Assembly (NCBI RefSeq): GCF_037974265.1
Contig: NZ_CP150233.1
Coordinates: 4,898,001 to 4,962,000 of the forward strand
DNA: 64,000 bases
Reading direction: 5' to 3'
DNA from: Paenibacillus sp. FSL R5-0623
GTDB taxonomy: Bacteria > Bacillota > Bacilli > Paenibacillales > Paenibacillaceae
A program made the position numbers and the translations under genes. Shown piece by piece: positions 35,401-45,091 of the stretch (position 1 is the first letter of the stretch; the number at the start of each line of letters is the position of its first letter). The notes beneath the pieces were generated by a model, which saw only the letters and a list, made by a program, of their open reading frames with translations, made no database searches and was not told where the DNA came from.

Positions 35401-36321
35401 ATTTTCTGTCGCCTTCAACCACAAGGCATCTGTTAGTTGTTCGAACGTTTCACGCATGGCCAGCTTGTCCCGCCAGTGTGCTGGAATACCACTCAGTCCA
35501 TAATAAGCACCTGCGATCTGCCCATACACCGCGCCCGTAGTGTCCGCATCATCACCCAGATTAACAGCTAACAACGCACCTTCTTCAAAGCTCGATGACT
35601 TATGGAACGCCCATAGTGCTGCCTCAAGTGAACGAACCACATAGCCACTGCCCTTAATTTCCGGTGGTTCTTTGCTCTGATAGGAACCCATAACAACCTC
35701 TTCAATAGCGGGCGAAAAAGCAGGTTCTTCCCTCCACTGTCTGCATGTCTCCGGTATCAGCATGACGCTCTTGTCCGCTCCGCGCAGACCAGCAACAATT
35801 ATTGCGGCTAGCACTTCACATGCTTCCACACTTTCCGTTGCAGCATGTGTTGTCCGGGAGCTCAACCCGGCATAGTGGACCGCCTCGTTTGGTTGATTGG
35901 CGTAAGCCATCGCGACAGGAGCAAGCCTCATAATAGAGCCATTGCCCGCCGTCATCGGGTCAGTTGATCCGCTGTAGGCTTCCCCGGTTATCTCAAACCT
36001 CTCCAAGGCACTTCGCGTGGCCCCGCCGATATCGAAGCAGTCGCCTGTACTGCTCATATATCCGACCCTGTACCAATTCGTATATCTGCGCATCTGATCC
36101 GCAGGATCGAAGTTTTCATTACGTACCAGACTTTCTGCCAGACATAGAGCCATGGACGTATCATCTGTCCACTGCCCTGCCTCCAGCCCGAATACGCCGC
36201 CACCCACGATATTCGTTACGGGTTCAAATGTGCCCGGGCTACTGAATTCCACGGTAGTTCCCAACGCATCACCCGCTGCAAGCCCGATGAAGCAGCCATT
36301 AAAACGGCCCTTTTGCAGCAT
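35395..36321 (-). CDS. ADP-ribosylglycohydrolase family protein (DraG-like)
   Basis: 308 residues. Removes ADP-ribose from proteins or related acceptors using two Mg ions. Metal ligands and motifs: GDALG (about 17-21), WTDDTSMAL (about 51-59), GNGSIMR (about 126-132) and the C-terminal GDDADTTGAVYGQIAGAYYG (about 255-274). Complete for the family. Its last codons overlap the start of the decayed stalk-domain gene, so its original downstream DNA was replaced by the island; the extreme C-terminus (KATENR) may be part of that junction. Confidence 0.92.
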   Translation of the reverse strand: MLQKGRFNGCFIGLAAGDALGTTVEFSSPGTFEPVTNIVGGGVFGLEAGQWTDDTSMALCLAESLVRNENFDPADQMRRYTNWYRVGYMSSTGDCFDIGGATRSALERFEITGEAYSGSTDPMTAGNGSIMRLAPVAMAYANQPNEAVHYAGLSSRTTHAATESVEACEVLAAIIVAGLRGADKSVMLIPETCRQWREEPAFSPAIEEVVMGSYQSKEPPEIKGSGYVVRSLEAALWAFHKSSSFEEGALLAVNLGDDADTTGAVYGQIAGAYYGLSGIPAHWRDKLAMRETFEQLTDALWLKATENR

Positions 36322-36820
36322 GCTCGTCTTCCTCCCTTACTTCATATACTTTCAGAATCTTTCTTCCATTCTCCCACAGGGCCTGATCTGGCGTAAAGCT
36401 AATAAAATCCAATACATTCAGCTCCATTTCTTCTATTATAAAAGTGTCGAAAGCTGTTGAACGGCCAGATGATCAAATTTTCATAAAAAAAGTTTTATTT
36501 TTTTGAGCTGTAAAAAACAGTTTATTCAGTACACCGCTTACATGCAAAAGGGTTAACGGTTTGCAACGTTCATCATTTTCTGAAAACAAATCACACATGT
36601 GAAAAATTTCAATGTAAACAATCATGACGCGCTTGACCCTTCGGTTTGTCCTATGTTACGGTTTTATTAGCTCCAAACGCATATTTTTTCCCAAATTAAT
36701 ATTCATTCTCGGTTTATTGTGTCAACTAATATCCCGCAGTTTAATGAGTACAGGGAATGAATTTGCAGAAAATTTTCATTTTTATCCCCAAACTAATTCT
36801 GAAACAGGAGGAACAAATTT
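36322..36820. other. Intergenic region before the HAD/mtlD operon
   Basis: About 500 bp, AT-rich, divergent between the glycohydrolase and the HAD gene. TTGACC at 36633-36638 could be a -35 box but no well-spaced -10 is seen. No RNA gene or repeat recognised. Confidence 0.45.
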
Positions 36821-37489
36821 ATGATTAAGGCACTGGTGTTTGATTTCGACGGAACGATTATTGATACAGAGACAGCATGGTATATTGCTTTTCGTGATGC
36901 TTACAAGGAACACGGCGTAGATTTAACCCTGGAGATGTATTCACAATGCATCGGTACCAGTCTGAAAACATTTAATCCATATGAGTACCTCATCACAGAT
37001 TTGAATCTTCCGATCGATCGGGAAGCGTTCAGGGAATCTGTTCAGTTGCAGCACGCTGCATTGATGAACAAAGAGGTGGTTCGTCCGGGCATTCAGAGCT
37101 ACCTTGATGAAGCGCGTAAAGCTGGACTAAAACTCGCTGTAGCCTCCAGCTCCAAACGGGAGTGGGTTGAACAGCATCTGGAACAATTGAAACTGAAAGA
37201 CTATTTTGAAGTTATCCGTACCGCAGATGATGTTGCAAATGTGAAGCCTGATCCGGAACTCTACAATCAAGCGCTTGAAGCCCTTGGAGTAACTGCAGAC
37301 GAAGCCGTAGCGATTGAGGATTCACCTAACGGCGCGCGTGCAGCTGCTGCGGCTGGTATGCACTGCGTAGTCATCTCGAATACCATCACAGGAACACTGG
37401 AATTCGATATGCCTCACCAACGGCTGTCTTGCTTGACTGACCTTACATTTAACGATTTGATTTCGAAGCCACTCGTCACTACCGTCTAA
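36821..37489 (+). CDS. HAD-superfamily phosphatase (beta-PGM-like), likely sugar/polyol phosphatase
   Basis: 222 residues with all HAD motifs: DFDGTIIDTE (nucleophile and general acid, residues 8-17), SSS at about 110 (motif II), KPDPELY with Lys about 143 (motif III) and EDSPNG at about 166 (motif IV). The cap domain lies between motifs I and II. AGGAGG stands before the ATG. It is 47 bp upstream of mtlD with no terminator, so co-transcribed. Since mtlD makes mannitol-1-phosphate from fructose-6-phosphate in the reverse direction, this enzyme may be a mannitol-1-phosphatase; that is inference. Confidence 0.92.
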   Translation: MIKALVFDFDGTIIDTETAWYIAFRDAYKEHGVDLTLEMYSQCIGTSLKTFNPYEYLITDLNLPIDREAFRESVQLQHAALMNKEVVRPGIQSYLDEARKAGLKLAVASSSKREWVEQHLEQLKLKDYFEVIRTADDVANVKPDPELYNQALEALGVTADEAVAIEDSPNGARAAAAAGMHCVVISNTITGTLEFDMPHQRLSCLTDLTFNDLISKPLVTTV

Positions 37490-37536
37490 GGTCTGCACGA
37501 ATTTCGCGATTTAATCCTTAAAGGGGGAGTTCATAC

Positions 37537-38709
37537 ATGAAAGCTGTACATTTTGGTGCGGGCAATATAGGCCGCGGTTTTATCGGTCATATGTTGTCCG
37601 CTTCCAACTACGAAGTCTGCTTTGTCGCACGTAACCCGAAGAAAATCTCCATGCTTCAAGAGAGACAGGAATATCCAATTACACTTGCCAATAGCGATCG
37701 GGACACTACGATTGTCAACAACGTGACGGCGATCAATGTGAATGAGCAGAATCTGGTTGCTGAAGAGATCGCTTCAGCCGATCTGATCACAACCGCCGTG
37801 GGTGTATCTGCACTCGGAGATATTGCCGAGCCGATCGCCAAAGGCATTCAACTTCGCATGAAAAACAATAATCAGACTCCACTGCATATTATCGCTTGCG
37901 AGAATGCCATCGGTGGCAGCACCAGGCTGAAGAAACGCATCTATCCATTCCTGGACGAACCTACTCGTAAAAAAGCCGAACGTTATATTTCTTTCCCCAA
38001 TGCAGCTGTGGACCGGATTGTTCCGACTCAAAATCACAAAGACCCGTTGCAGGTCACTGTTGAACCTTTTTATGAATGGGTCGTTCATCGTCCTGCCTTT
38101 CTGGATGGTTACAAGGAAATTGATGGTGTCCATTATGTGGATTCGCTTGAACCTTATATTGAGCGTAAAATGTTTACGGTCAATACAGGCCACTGTGTCG
38201 CCGCATACTTCGGCTATATCGAAGGATTCAAGACGATTAGACAGGTGATGAGTAATTCCCCCCTTCGGGCCAAGGTACGCCATGTTATGGAAGAGACGGG
38301 TCAGATGCTCATCCAGAAGCATGGATTCAACGCACAGAAGCATAACAAATATATCGACACCATACTGGAACGCTTCGCCAATCCCAACCTGACGGATCAG
38401 GTCACCCGGGTTGGACGTTCCCCCCTTCGCAAGCTTTCGCCTCATGATCGGCTTGTTCGCCCAGCGCTGCAGGCCAGCGAATTCGGAATTGAAATTCCTC
38501 ATTTAACTTCTGCTATGGCGGCCGCAATGCTGTTTAATGACAAACACGACGAGGAAGCCATGAAGCTACAACACATGATTCGCGAAGATGGCGTCTCCGC
38601 CTTCATCCGTGAACGCATGGGAATTCCCGACGAACATCCCGTTCATCAGAATGTAATCGCCCGTTATCAGGAACTCAGAGGGCGCAAGGAATCGACTATA
38701 CTAACCTGA
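37537..38709 (+). CDS. mtlD: Mannitol-1-phosphate 5-dehydrogenase
   Basis: 390 residues. Interconverts D-mannitol-1-phosphate and fructose-6-phosphate with NAD(H). The N-terminal Rossmann motif is FGAGNIGRGFIG (about 5-16); the catalytic region has FPNAAVDRIVP and the helix NTGHCVAAYFGY around residues 211-222. Full length. AAAGGGGGAG precedes the ATG. No mannitol PTS genes or mtlR flank it, unlike catabolic mtl operons; the upstream partner is a HAD phosphatase, which suggests synthesis of mannitol. Confidence 0.96.
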   Translation: MKAVHFGAGNIGRGFIGHMLSASNYEVCFVARNPKKISMLQERQEYPITLANSDRDTTIVNNVTAINVNEQNLVAEEIASADLITTAVGVSALGDIAEPIAKGIQLRMKNNNQTPLHIIACENAIGGSTRLKKRIYPFLDEPTRKKAERYISFPNAAVDRIVPTQNHKDPLQVTVEPFYEWVVHRPAFLDGYKEIDGVHYVDSLEPYIERKMFTVNTGHCVAAYFGYIEGFKTIRQVMSNSPLRAKVRHVMEETGQMLIQKHGFNAQKHNKYIDTILERFANPNLTDQVTRVGRSPLRKLSPHDRLVRPALQASEFGIEIPHLTSAMAAAMLFNDKHDEEAMKLQHMIREDGVSAFIRERMGIPDEHPVHQNVIARYQELRGRKESTILT

Positions 38710-38854
38710 GTAACTGATCAGGGCATTGGTTTGATCCTGCAAACTGAATAGAAGCACGGCCAAGAAGCCGGGAGGAACCTATGCAGCCGCATCGCTCCTT
38801 CTGGCTATTTGTCTATACACGGCACGGTACATTCTATCTATATGGTAGTAACGT

Positions 38855-38897
38855 TAATAAAACAGCGCATCTCCTCTCTCAAGGAAACACGCTGTTT
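38855..38897 (-). terminator. Terminator of the lipoprotein gene (may also end mtlD)
   Basis: AAACAGCG / CGCTGTTT stem with TTTATT on the minus strand and CTTTTT farther on the plus strand, between convergent genes. Confidence 0.7.
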
Positions 38898-38954
38898 AGG
38901 GAATCTTTTTAATTTACTACATCGTTTGGCTTAACTGTGTGACTCATCCATTCT

Positions 38955-39845
38955 CTACTCATTCATAATGGAATTGAGGGATGCGTATGCCATGGGCAGG
39001 AAACCTTCCGAAGGTTCACCAATAGGTGCTTGGATGTGGAAAATGAAACCATTGCCGTCCAGTTCTTTCACAATAAAGTACTCTGTTTTCTTATCATTCT
39101 GGGACATCATGTACAATCTTGCATCCTTCATCGGCCCGTTACTAAGTTGTTCAGCTGTCAATTGCTTCACTTCTCCGGTCTCGGACAACTCTTCCTTGGC
39201 ATCCATCTTCAACATATCCAGATTAAAATCCGCCGGCAACTTCTCAATCTCTACCTCATAATCCGGATCAATCTTCATTGTTAATTCATGGTCTTCCGCA
39301 TCAAAGGCCATCGGTTCAAACACATAAAGTGAATAACCTTTCGCTTGTGCCAGTGTCACTGGGCGTTTCTCGGTCATTCCTTCTACCGTCACTTCCAGCT
39401 CTGATGTCTTCGGACGATCAGACATTACTGTACCGCCTGCATTGGAACCGTTATTGTCATTACTCGATTCAATCTTTGCAATCTCTGTAAGTACCAACTG
39501 TTTCGTTGTTGCATCAATCGTTTTCTCTACATATTTGAAACGCACGGAATCTTCGTCATCGATATCATCCAGAGACTTCTGCAGATCTTCGCTCACCTGG
39601 AATGACATCGGCTTCTCATTCACTCGAATCTCAACGGTATGCGGATCAGCCCATCCAGTCAGAATACCTTCTGCTTCTATTGCAGCACTTTCATTCGGTT
39701 GTTGCTCCGGTGCTGGTGACTGTTCTTCCGTATTATTCACTGTTGGCTGTGCAGCAGGATTACTGTTCCCACAAGCCACAAGCGAGAATCCCATAAGTAA
39801 AACCATGAGTGATGCACTGACTTTCATTGTATTTCCTTTTCGCAT
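38955..39845 (-). CDS. Lipoprotein of unknown function
   Basis: 296 residues. A signal peptide ends in lipobox LVAC; an Asn/Pro/Gln/Glu-rich tether follows (about 28-55). The body has two parts: EGILTGWADPHTVEIRVNEK (about 59-78) and a second domain (about 150-290) containing VTLAQAKGYSLYVFEPM. GGAGG seven bases before the ATG supports 39845; an ATG six codons later also has an AAGGA box. No family recognised. Downstream of YkyA and the deacetylase on the same strand, 142 bp after ykyA. Confidence 0.8.
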   Translation of the reverse strand: MRKGNTMKVSASLMVLLMGFSLVACGNSNPAAQPTVNNTEEQSPAPEQQPNESAAIEAEGILTGWADPHTVEIRVNEKPMSFQVSEDLQKSLDDIDDEDSVRFKYVEKTIDATTKQLVLTEIAKIESSNDNNGSNAGGTVMSDRPKTSELEVTVEGMTEKRPVTLAQAKGYSLYVFEPMAFDAEDHELTMKIDPDYEVEIEKLPADFNLDMLKMDAKEELSETGEVKQLTAEQLSNGPMKDARLYMMSQNDKKTEYFIVKELDGNGFIFHIQAPIGEPSEGFLPMAYASLNSIMNE

Positions 39846-39987
39846 ATGAACACCTCCGTTAGCTTATACGCAATGATGCTTGTCCATGTTGCTTCTCATC
39901 CATTGGCTTGGCTGTATACTAGTACTTACACGGGAGAAAGGCAGCTCAATCATGCAAAATGTCTGAACGATTATTGTAACCCTCTAC

Positions 39988-40641
39988 CTAGCTGGCCTGA
40001 TCCATCTGTACCAGTTTGGCATTGGCTCCGTTAAATGCTTTGGTCTGGAGGTTAAATTGCTTTCGGAATTCAGCAAGCTTCGCATATTCGCTATTCCGTA
40101 CCCGAATGGCTCGCTTAATCTTAACCAGATTAGGTTCTGCACTTTCTCTCATCAGATCATACAACTGCTCATCGGCACTCAGACTCAACTGATACGAGAC
40201 AACAAAATTTTCCAATGCACGTGCTCTTGCTTCATATTGATCCAGCACCTTTTCAGCCTGTGCCAACGTATCTTCTTTTTCAAATGATAGTTCTTTCAAT
40301 GAACCGCGCAGGGCCACCGTCTTCTCGTTGGTCTGTTTCATGGCCTCTTCCGCCTGTTTCAACAACGTTCTTCGTTCATGAATATGACCTACTGCCTGAT
40401 CCAGCAGTGCTTCGAGATCACTGTTTTTGTTCTTGCCTTTGTCTAAAATAGACTTGTATAACTTCATATCTTCCTGCTCATGACTGGCCAGCGTCTTCAA
40501 ACTCTGATCGATCTCCTGACCGCTGAGCACCAATTGGTTTACCTGATTTGCCGCAGGCTCCTGCGGATCTCCACAACCACTTACCAGCAGAATTAGTAAT
40601 ACACTAACTGCCGCAAGCGCCACTTTTTTACTCGTTAGCAC
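39988..40641 (-). CDS. ykyA: YkyA-family cell-wall-associated lipoprotein
   Basis: 217 residues. Signal peptide with lipobox VSGC, then a long helical, probably coiled-coil domain rich in Glu, Lys and Leu (EQEDMKLYKSILDKGK, HIHERRTLLKQAEEAM). This fits the YkyA family of putative cell-wall-binding lipoproteins. Starts with GTG after an AGGAAGGA box. It begins 40 bp after the polysaccharide deacetylase stop, so the two probably form an envelope operon. Confidence 0.85.
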   Translation of the reverse strand: MLTSKKVALAAVSVLLILLVSGCGDPQEPAANQVNQLVLSGQEIDQSLKTLASHEQEDMKLYKSILDKGKNKNSDLEALLDQAVGHIHERRTLLKQAEEAMKQTNEKTVALRGSLKELSFEKEDTLAQAEKVLDQYEARARALENFVVSYQLSLSADEQLYDLMRESAEPNLVKIKRAIRVRNSEYAKLAEFRKQFNLQTKAFNGANAKLVQMDQAS

Positions 40642-40681
40642 CCAAGTCCTTCCTCTCTTGCATCATCATCTTGTCGTTATA

Positions 40682-41590
40682 TTACAAACGGCTATCTGCG
40701 CTAAAATTAGCTACCCAGTGTGCATCCGGATCGTATACTTCGAACTCGTAACCCCGATCTTCGAGTAACTTCAGAATGCGTGGTAAAGCCTGAACCGTCT
40801 GCTCCCGCTCATGCATCAGAACCACTTCCTTATCCCGATGTACACTTTTGCTCACCCGGGCCACAATCTTGTCCGGCTGACCGGGAAGATTCCAATCGAG
40901 TGAATCTGTCGTCCAGTCCCACATTTTGAATCCGGCCGCCGCAATGTCACCTCTGAACTTTTCACCGATCTGTGGACTGCTGCCATAAGGTGCACGAATC
41001 AGATGAGGTGTAAAACCAATCAGGTCCTGCACCATCTTCTGCTCTTTCTTGAACTCTTTCACAAAGTTTGCCGAGTTGCCGCTCTTATACAGCTTTTTAT
41101 AGTTATGCGTCATGCTGTGAAGTCCAGGATAACTGCCTTCCTTCAACAGCCGTTTCACTGCTTCTGGATGCTGATTCAACTGACGTCCGATCATAAAAAA
41201 GGTAGCTTTCGCCTCATGCTGCTTCAATATGTCCAGCAGTTGTTCTGTATATTCAGTTGGCCCATCATCAAACGTTATGTATGCCAATTTGCGAACCTGG
41301 CCCTGGAACCGTGCCGGCTCCTCCTTCGCATCCGGAGTAACTTGTATCATGCCAAGCTTGGCCGGCTGTTCGATCACAGTAATCGGAGGCGGCGCCACAA
41401 CGCTTTTGATCCAATGCGTCATACCAAGGAATACATATGTAATACCGGTAACGAACAGTACCAGGAGCATTAGAGCTATGACTACCCTTCCATACCGGAT
41501 TTTTCTTCGTTTATGTGTTTTCGTGCGACTTGTGCTAGGCGGAATACTGCCACGTTCTCCCGCTCTCTCTTGTTGAACTCTCACTGTCAT
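40682..41590 (-). CDS. Membrane-anchored polysaccharide deacetylase (NodB domain)
   Basis: 302 residues. A basic N-terminus, one membrane helix (about 35-57), then a CE4 NodB domain: TFDDGP (general base and metal Asp, about 104-109), the His pair in HSMTH (metal ligands), RAPYGSS, DWTTDSLDW and LMHE. It deacetylates GlcNAc or MurNAc of peptidoglycan or chitin on the outer face. AAGGA seven bases before the ATG. First gene of a probable operon with ykyA. Confidence 0.93.
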   Translation of the reverse strand: MTVRVQQERAGERGSIPPSTSRTKTHKRRKIRYGRVVIALMLLVLFVTGITYVFLGMTHWIKSVVAPPPITVIEQPAKLGMIQVTPDAKEEPARFQGQVRKLAYITFDDGPTEYTEQLLDILKQHEAKATFFMIGRQLNQHPEAVKRLLKEGSYPGLHSMTHNYKKLYKSGNSANFVKEFKKEQKMVQDLIGFTPHLIRAPYGSSPQIGEKFRGDIAAAGFKMWDWTTDSLDWNLPGQPDKIVARVSKSVHRDKEVVLMHEREQTVQALPRILKLLEDRGYEFEVYDPDAHWVANFSADSRL

Positions 41591-41812
41591 GCCACTTCCT
41601 TACTTTCATTTTTTCCCGATTATTGGTATATTATCTCGTTTCATGTCTCTATATAGAAGATTAATAGAAAAATGGATCGGGAGAATGACAGAATAGTTAC
41701 AAGCCCGGTTACAATCTACTTATCTCTTCGTTCTCTTTATCTTTCCTGCGGTTACCTTCTCCTGTATAATAAAGTGATTTACGCCATCAGACTTCAAGAA
41801 GGAGCTACACCC

Positions 41813-42757
41813 ATGACAAGCTTGAACCGTGCCGGCAGATCCATCTATCTGTTATTCTTTGTCGGCATTATCGCCATTTCTTTTTCTTCGATCTTTGTAC
41901 GCTGGTCTACCGCAGATGTTGCGGTCATTGCCATGTACCGTCTATTTCTGACCAATCTGCTAATGCTGCCTTTTGTCTGGAAATACAGACACGAGATGAC
42001 GCGTCTACGCTTACGGCAGTGGGGCTTGCTGCTTGCATCCGGTGTGATGCTGGCCCTTCATTTCCTGCTCTGGATGGGTTCGCTGCGGCTCACCAGTGTT
42101 GCCAGTTCCACAGTTATTCTCGCGCTGGAGCCTATACTGATTCTTGCCGGTTCGGTATGGCTGTTCAAAGCCAAAATTAACCGCATGATGATCATCGGCA
42201 TGGGCATCGCCCTGCTTGGATCAATCGTCATTGGCGCAGGTGATTTCCAGTTGGCAGGTACTGCTCTGCAAGGTGATGTCCTGTCTTTACTTGGCACAAT
42301 CGCAGTTGCTGTCCATATGCTGCTGGGTCAATTTTTGCGAGCGGGACTTAGTGCATTTTCGTATAACTTCTGGGTGTTCTTCGTGGCTGCCTGCACGCTG
42401 GCGGTATATAATCTGATCATGGGCCATCCGTTCGGAGGTTACGCTGCGTCAGAGTGGGGAATCTTCCTGCTACTCGCCATTGTGCCAACGATCTTTGGAC
42501 ATTATCTCTTCAACTGGTTACTTCAATATATGAATGCCACAACGGTATCCATGGGCGTACTTGGGGAACCCGTATTCTCTTCGTTGCTGGCCTGGATGCT
42601 GCTCGGCGAATCCCTCAGCGCATTACAGATGTCTGCCGGGGTTGTCATTATATTCGGGGTATGGATCTTCATTCGATATGGCAAAACCAAACCTCAACCC
42701 ATTCCTGCTGATGCTCCTATCGCTGGCAAAGGGCCTGTTGAACCTACCACGGTATAA
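41813..42757 (+). CDS. EamA/DMT-family transporter
   Basis: 314 residues with ten predicted membrane helices in two EamA repeats (about 12-140 and 155-295), e.g. ISFSSIFVRWS and the LEPILILAGSVWLF hinge. Metabolite exporter of unknown substrate. AAGAAGGAG ten bases before the ATG at 41813 decides against a longer frame; TATAAT at 41765-41770 is a good -10 box lying inside that longer frame. C-terminal tail is Pro/Ala-rich. Confidence 0.92.
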   Translation: MTSLNRAGRSIYLLFFVGIIAISFSSIFVRWSTADVAVIAMYRLFLTNLLMLPFVWKYRHEMTRLRLRQWGLLLASGVMLALHFLLWMGSLRLTSVASSTVILALEPILILAGSVWLFKAKINRMMIIGMGIALLGSIVIGAGDFQLAGTALQGDVLSLLGTIAVAVHMLLGQFLRAGLSAFSYNFWVFFVAACTLAVYNLIMGHPFGGYAASEWGIFLLLAIVPTIFGHYLFNWLLQYMNATTVSMGVLGEPVFSSLLAWMLLGESLSALQMSAGVVIIFGVWIFIRYGKTKPQPIPADAPIAGKGPVEPTTV

Positions 42758-42820
42758 CGTATTTTTTCGTAATGCATAGTTATAAACGACTCTACCACTC
42801 TCATAAGGCGGTGTATTTTG

Positions 42821-43666
42821 ATGAAAAATATTGTATCCATGCGCTGGCTGCTCGCCAGAATGTATGAACCGGATGTAGTCATTGCAGATTGCCGTTTCTT
42901 GCTCGGTCAACCGGAGGCTGGAAGACAAGCCTATGAAGCTGGACATATTCCAGGAGCTGTCTTTCTCGATTTGGAAAAAGATCTGTCTTCTCCTGTGTCT
43001 GCGCACGGAGGGCGTCACCCGCTTCCTGATCCGGCTCTTCTCGCAAGTCGTCTCTCCAAAGCTGGCATCGGCTCCAATAGTCGTATTGTTGCTTATGACG
43101 ATCAAGGCGGGATGAATGCATCTCGGCTATGGTGGCTGCTGCGCTACATCGGTCATGAACAAGTGTATATCATGGACGAAGGTTTCTCCGCTTGGAAAAA
43201 CGCCAAATTCCCGGTGACCACGGATGTGCCCGTTCAGATCCCGGCTTCTTTTGAGGTGAATGTGCAGCCAGCCATGCTGGCAAGTGCCCAGGATGTTCAG
43301 CAGGCTTCGACAAATGGCAGTGCCGTGCTAATTGACTCCCGTGATGCTCGCCGCTATGCGGGGCTGGAGGAACCGATTGATGCCAAGGCTGGACATATTC
43401 CGGGTGCGGTGAATTATTTTTGGAAAGATGTGTTGGATTGGGATGGACGTTGGACAGATACTGGGGTCTTAGAAGAGCGTTTCAGTAAACTGGACAAGGA
43501 TGGTGCGATTATCGTGTATTGCGGCTCTGGCGTATCAGCTTGCCCGAACGTGATTGCACTGGAAGAAGCGGGATATACGAATGTGAAGTTGTACTCCGGA
43601 AGCTGGAGCGACTGGATTAGTTATGAGGAAAATCCGGTGGCTACGGGGGAAGATAGCTCGACTTAA
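42821..43666 (+). CDS. Sulfurtransferase with two rhodanese domains (SseA/thiosulfate type)
   Basis: 281 residues. The N-terminal inactive rhodanese domain (about 8-130) lacks the Cys; the C-terminal domain (about 150-275) carries the active loop CGSGVSACPN with catalytic Cys near residue 231. CGSGVxA loops are typical of 3-mercaptopyruvate sulfurtransferases, CRxGx[RT] of thiosulfate ones, so the former is favoured. AAGGCGGTG precedes the ATG at 42821. Its last ~50 bp (43601-43652, encoding SWSDWISYEENPVATGE) is the parent of the scars repeated six times over the next 12.5 kb. Confidence 0.94.
   Translation: MKNIVSMRWLLARMYEPDVVIADCRFLLGQPEAGRQAYEAGHIPGAVFLDLEKDLSSPVSAHGGRHPLPDPALLASRLSKAGIGSNSRIVAYDDQGGMNASRLWWLLRYIGHEQVYIMDEGFSAWKNAKFPVTTDVPVQIPASFEVNVQPAMLASAQDVQQASTNGSAVLIDSRDARRYAGLEEPIDAKAGHIPGAVNYFWKDVLDWDGRWTDTGVLEERFSKLDKDGAIIVYCGSGVSACPNVIALEEAGYTNVKLYSGSWSDWISYEENPVATGEDSST
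43601..43652 (+). repeat. Gene-end repeat R0 (parent copy, inside the sulfurtransferase)
   Basis: Encodes SWSDWISYEENPVATGE. R1 differs at 3 of 52 positions. R2 differs at 1 of the first 41. R6 differs at 2 of 34. All copies point the same way. Confidence 0.9.
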
Positions 43667-43883
43667 ACTTGAACGTATAAATTAGGCGACGGCCGCATGG
43701 AGTCTAAAAGCTTCAGGCGGCATTTTACTATGCTTGTAAAATCACAATCAAGGAATGAGCAGAAACATCTCCTTTTAAAGACTCTATATAGCTTTTAGAT
43801 AAACAAGTACATCAAAAGGTTATATAAGGTTAACAAAATTTATGTTTTTTTAGGAAAACAAAAAAGCCCGCTAACTGGTCATA
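43667..43883. other. Non-coding junction after the sulfurtransferase
   Basis: Contains a GCCG...CGGC hairpin (about 43690-43725) followed by ATTTT, possibly the current sulfurtransferase terminator. It ends at the left half of a split terminator (AAAAAAGCCCGC) interrupted by the IS at 43884. Confidence 0.55.
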
Positions 43884-43911
43884 CCCCTGTCAAGTAGACA
43901 GATGAAAAAAG

Positions 43912-44780
43912 CTATGCTGCCAGTGCGCATCGATATTCAATCGGTGCGCGCTGTTTGAGTTTGGCTTGAAAGCGTCGGTAGTTGTAATTGTAAATGTAAT
44001 CTTCCACGGCTTGTCGAATCTCTGCTTCTGAATTACACTGGTTAAGGTACAGCTTCTCTGTCTTGAGATGCGAAAAGAAGGATTCGATCATGCGTTATCC
44101 AGGCAGGTTGCTTTGCGAGAGTGGCTGCCTTTCACGCCGAATGCTTCTAATCGCGAGTTGTACGCCTGAGACGTGTATTGGAAGCCCTGATCCGAATGGA
44201 GCACGGCTTCCGAAACGTCTCTTTTTTGTGTCCATTGTTCCACCGTATCCAATACGAGCTGAACATCGTTCCGTTTAGATAATTGCCAAGCTACAATTTC
44301 GTTGTTGAACAAGTCTTGAATGACAGACAGATAAACGAATGTGTTTCCATCCGAAATATAAGTAATATCCGTCACCATTTTTTGCTGGGGTGCTGTGGCA
44401 TGAAATTTGCGCTTCAGGCGATTCGGATAAATCACAGATGGCGTATAGCTGGACTTCTTCCGCTTCTTACGAATGACCGATTGGATCGATAGTTCCCGCA
44501 TGATTCGCCATACTTTCTTGTGATTAACGTTCAGACCAGCCTCCCAGAGCGCCGTTGTCATGCGAGGATAACCAAACTCTCGGTTTGCAAAATGAATAGC
44601 CATCATGTGTTCTTTGATCTCACGATCACGGTCTTGCCTTGCGTCTCGCTGCGGCTGGGTTGCTCGCCATTTATAGTAACTGGATCGGGGTATTCCTGTA
44701 ATCGATAGTAGGCGTGTAATGCCATGCGAGCAGCGCAATTCATCGATGATATCGTAGTTCTCCCGTTGGCTCAGCGCTTC
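43912..44780 (-). pseudogene. IS3-family transposase OrfB (DDE integrase), frameshifted
   Basis: The first part has the HTH_21 helper (SITGIPRSSYYKWR), then the integrase core with VTDITYISDG (first Asp) and LHSDQGFQYTS (second Asp). The frame stops at CLDNA because one base is missing near 44088-44092. In the next frame the sequence continues IESFFSHLKTEKLYLNQCNS with the catalytic Glu and ends QRAPIEYRCALAA at 43912. Separation of the Glu from the two Asp residues inactivates the transposase. Confidence 0.9.
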
Positions 44781-45091
44781 TCCTTTACTAGATTTGGATA
44801 CCGCTTTTTTAAATAATCCACCTGTGCTTGAAGATAGTCTCGTTCTTCCTCCACGCTACCAAAGGCTGTACGGGGACGTCCCTTCAGTGGATTGGGCACA
44901 TTGTTTTTTCGTTCATCGAACGCTTCCCCGTTTTTCCACTTTTTCACCCACACCTTCAGTTGTGAACAGTTGCGAATTCCTTCGCGTTCAGCGACTACTT
45001 TGTAACTTGAAGAACCTTCGACATAGGATCTAACTGCATTCAATTTGAATTCTTCAGTATACGTCTGAAATGTTTGCCCTTTTTTCGCCAT
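44771..45091 (-). CDS. IS3-family transposase OrfA (helix-turn-helix)
   Basis: 106 residues from the ATG at 45091 (MAKKGQTFQTYTEEFKLNAV), with GGAGGGG upstream. The helix-turn-helix YKVVAEREGIRNCSQLKVWV and a C-terminal leucine-zipper-like helix (EEERDYLQAQVDYLKKRY) match IS3 OrfA. It ends VKEKR at 44771 and overlaps the OrfB reading frame, as expected for programmed -1 frameshifting. Confidence 0.92.
   Translation of the reverse strand: MAKKGQTFQTYTEEFKLNAVRSYVEGSSSYKVVAEREGIRNCSQLKVWVKKWKNGEAFDERKNNVPNPLKGRPRTAFGSVEEERDYLQAQVDYLKKRYPNLVKEKR

Noticed and set aside
37774-38502. Long antisense open frame (242 codons) opposite mtlD
   Set aside because: mtlD is complete and canonical on the plus strand; the opposite frame is low-complexity mirror sequence without a ribosome site.
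38940-38960. Plus-strand small ORFs over the lipoprotein genes at 39-40.5 kb
   Set aside because: No ribosome sites; the minus-strand lipoproteins have lipoboxes and good starts.
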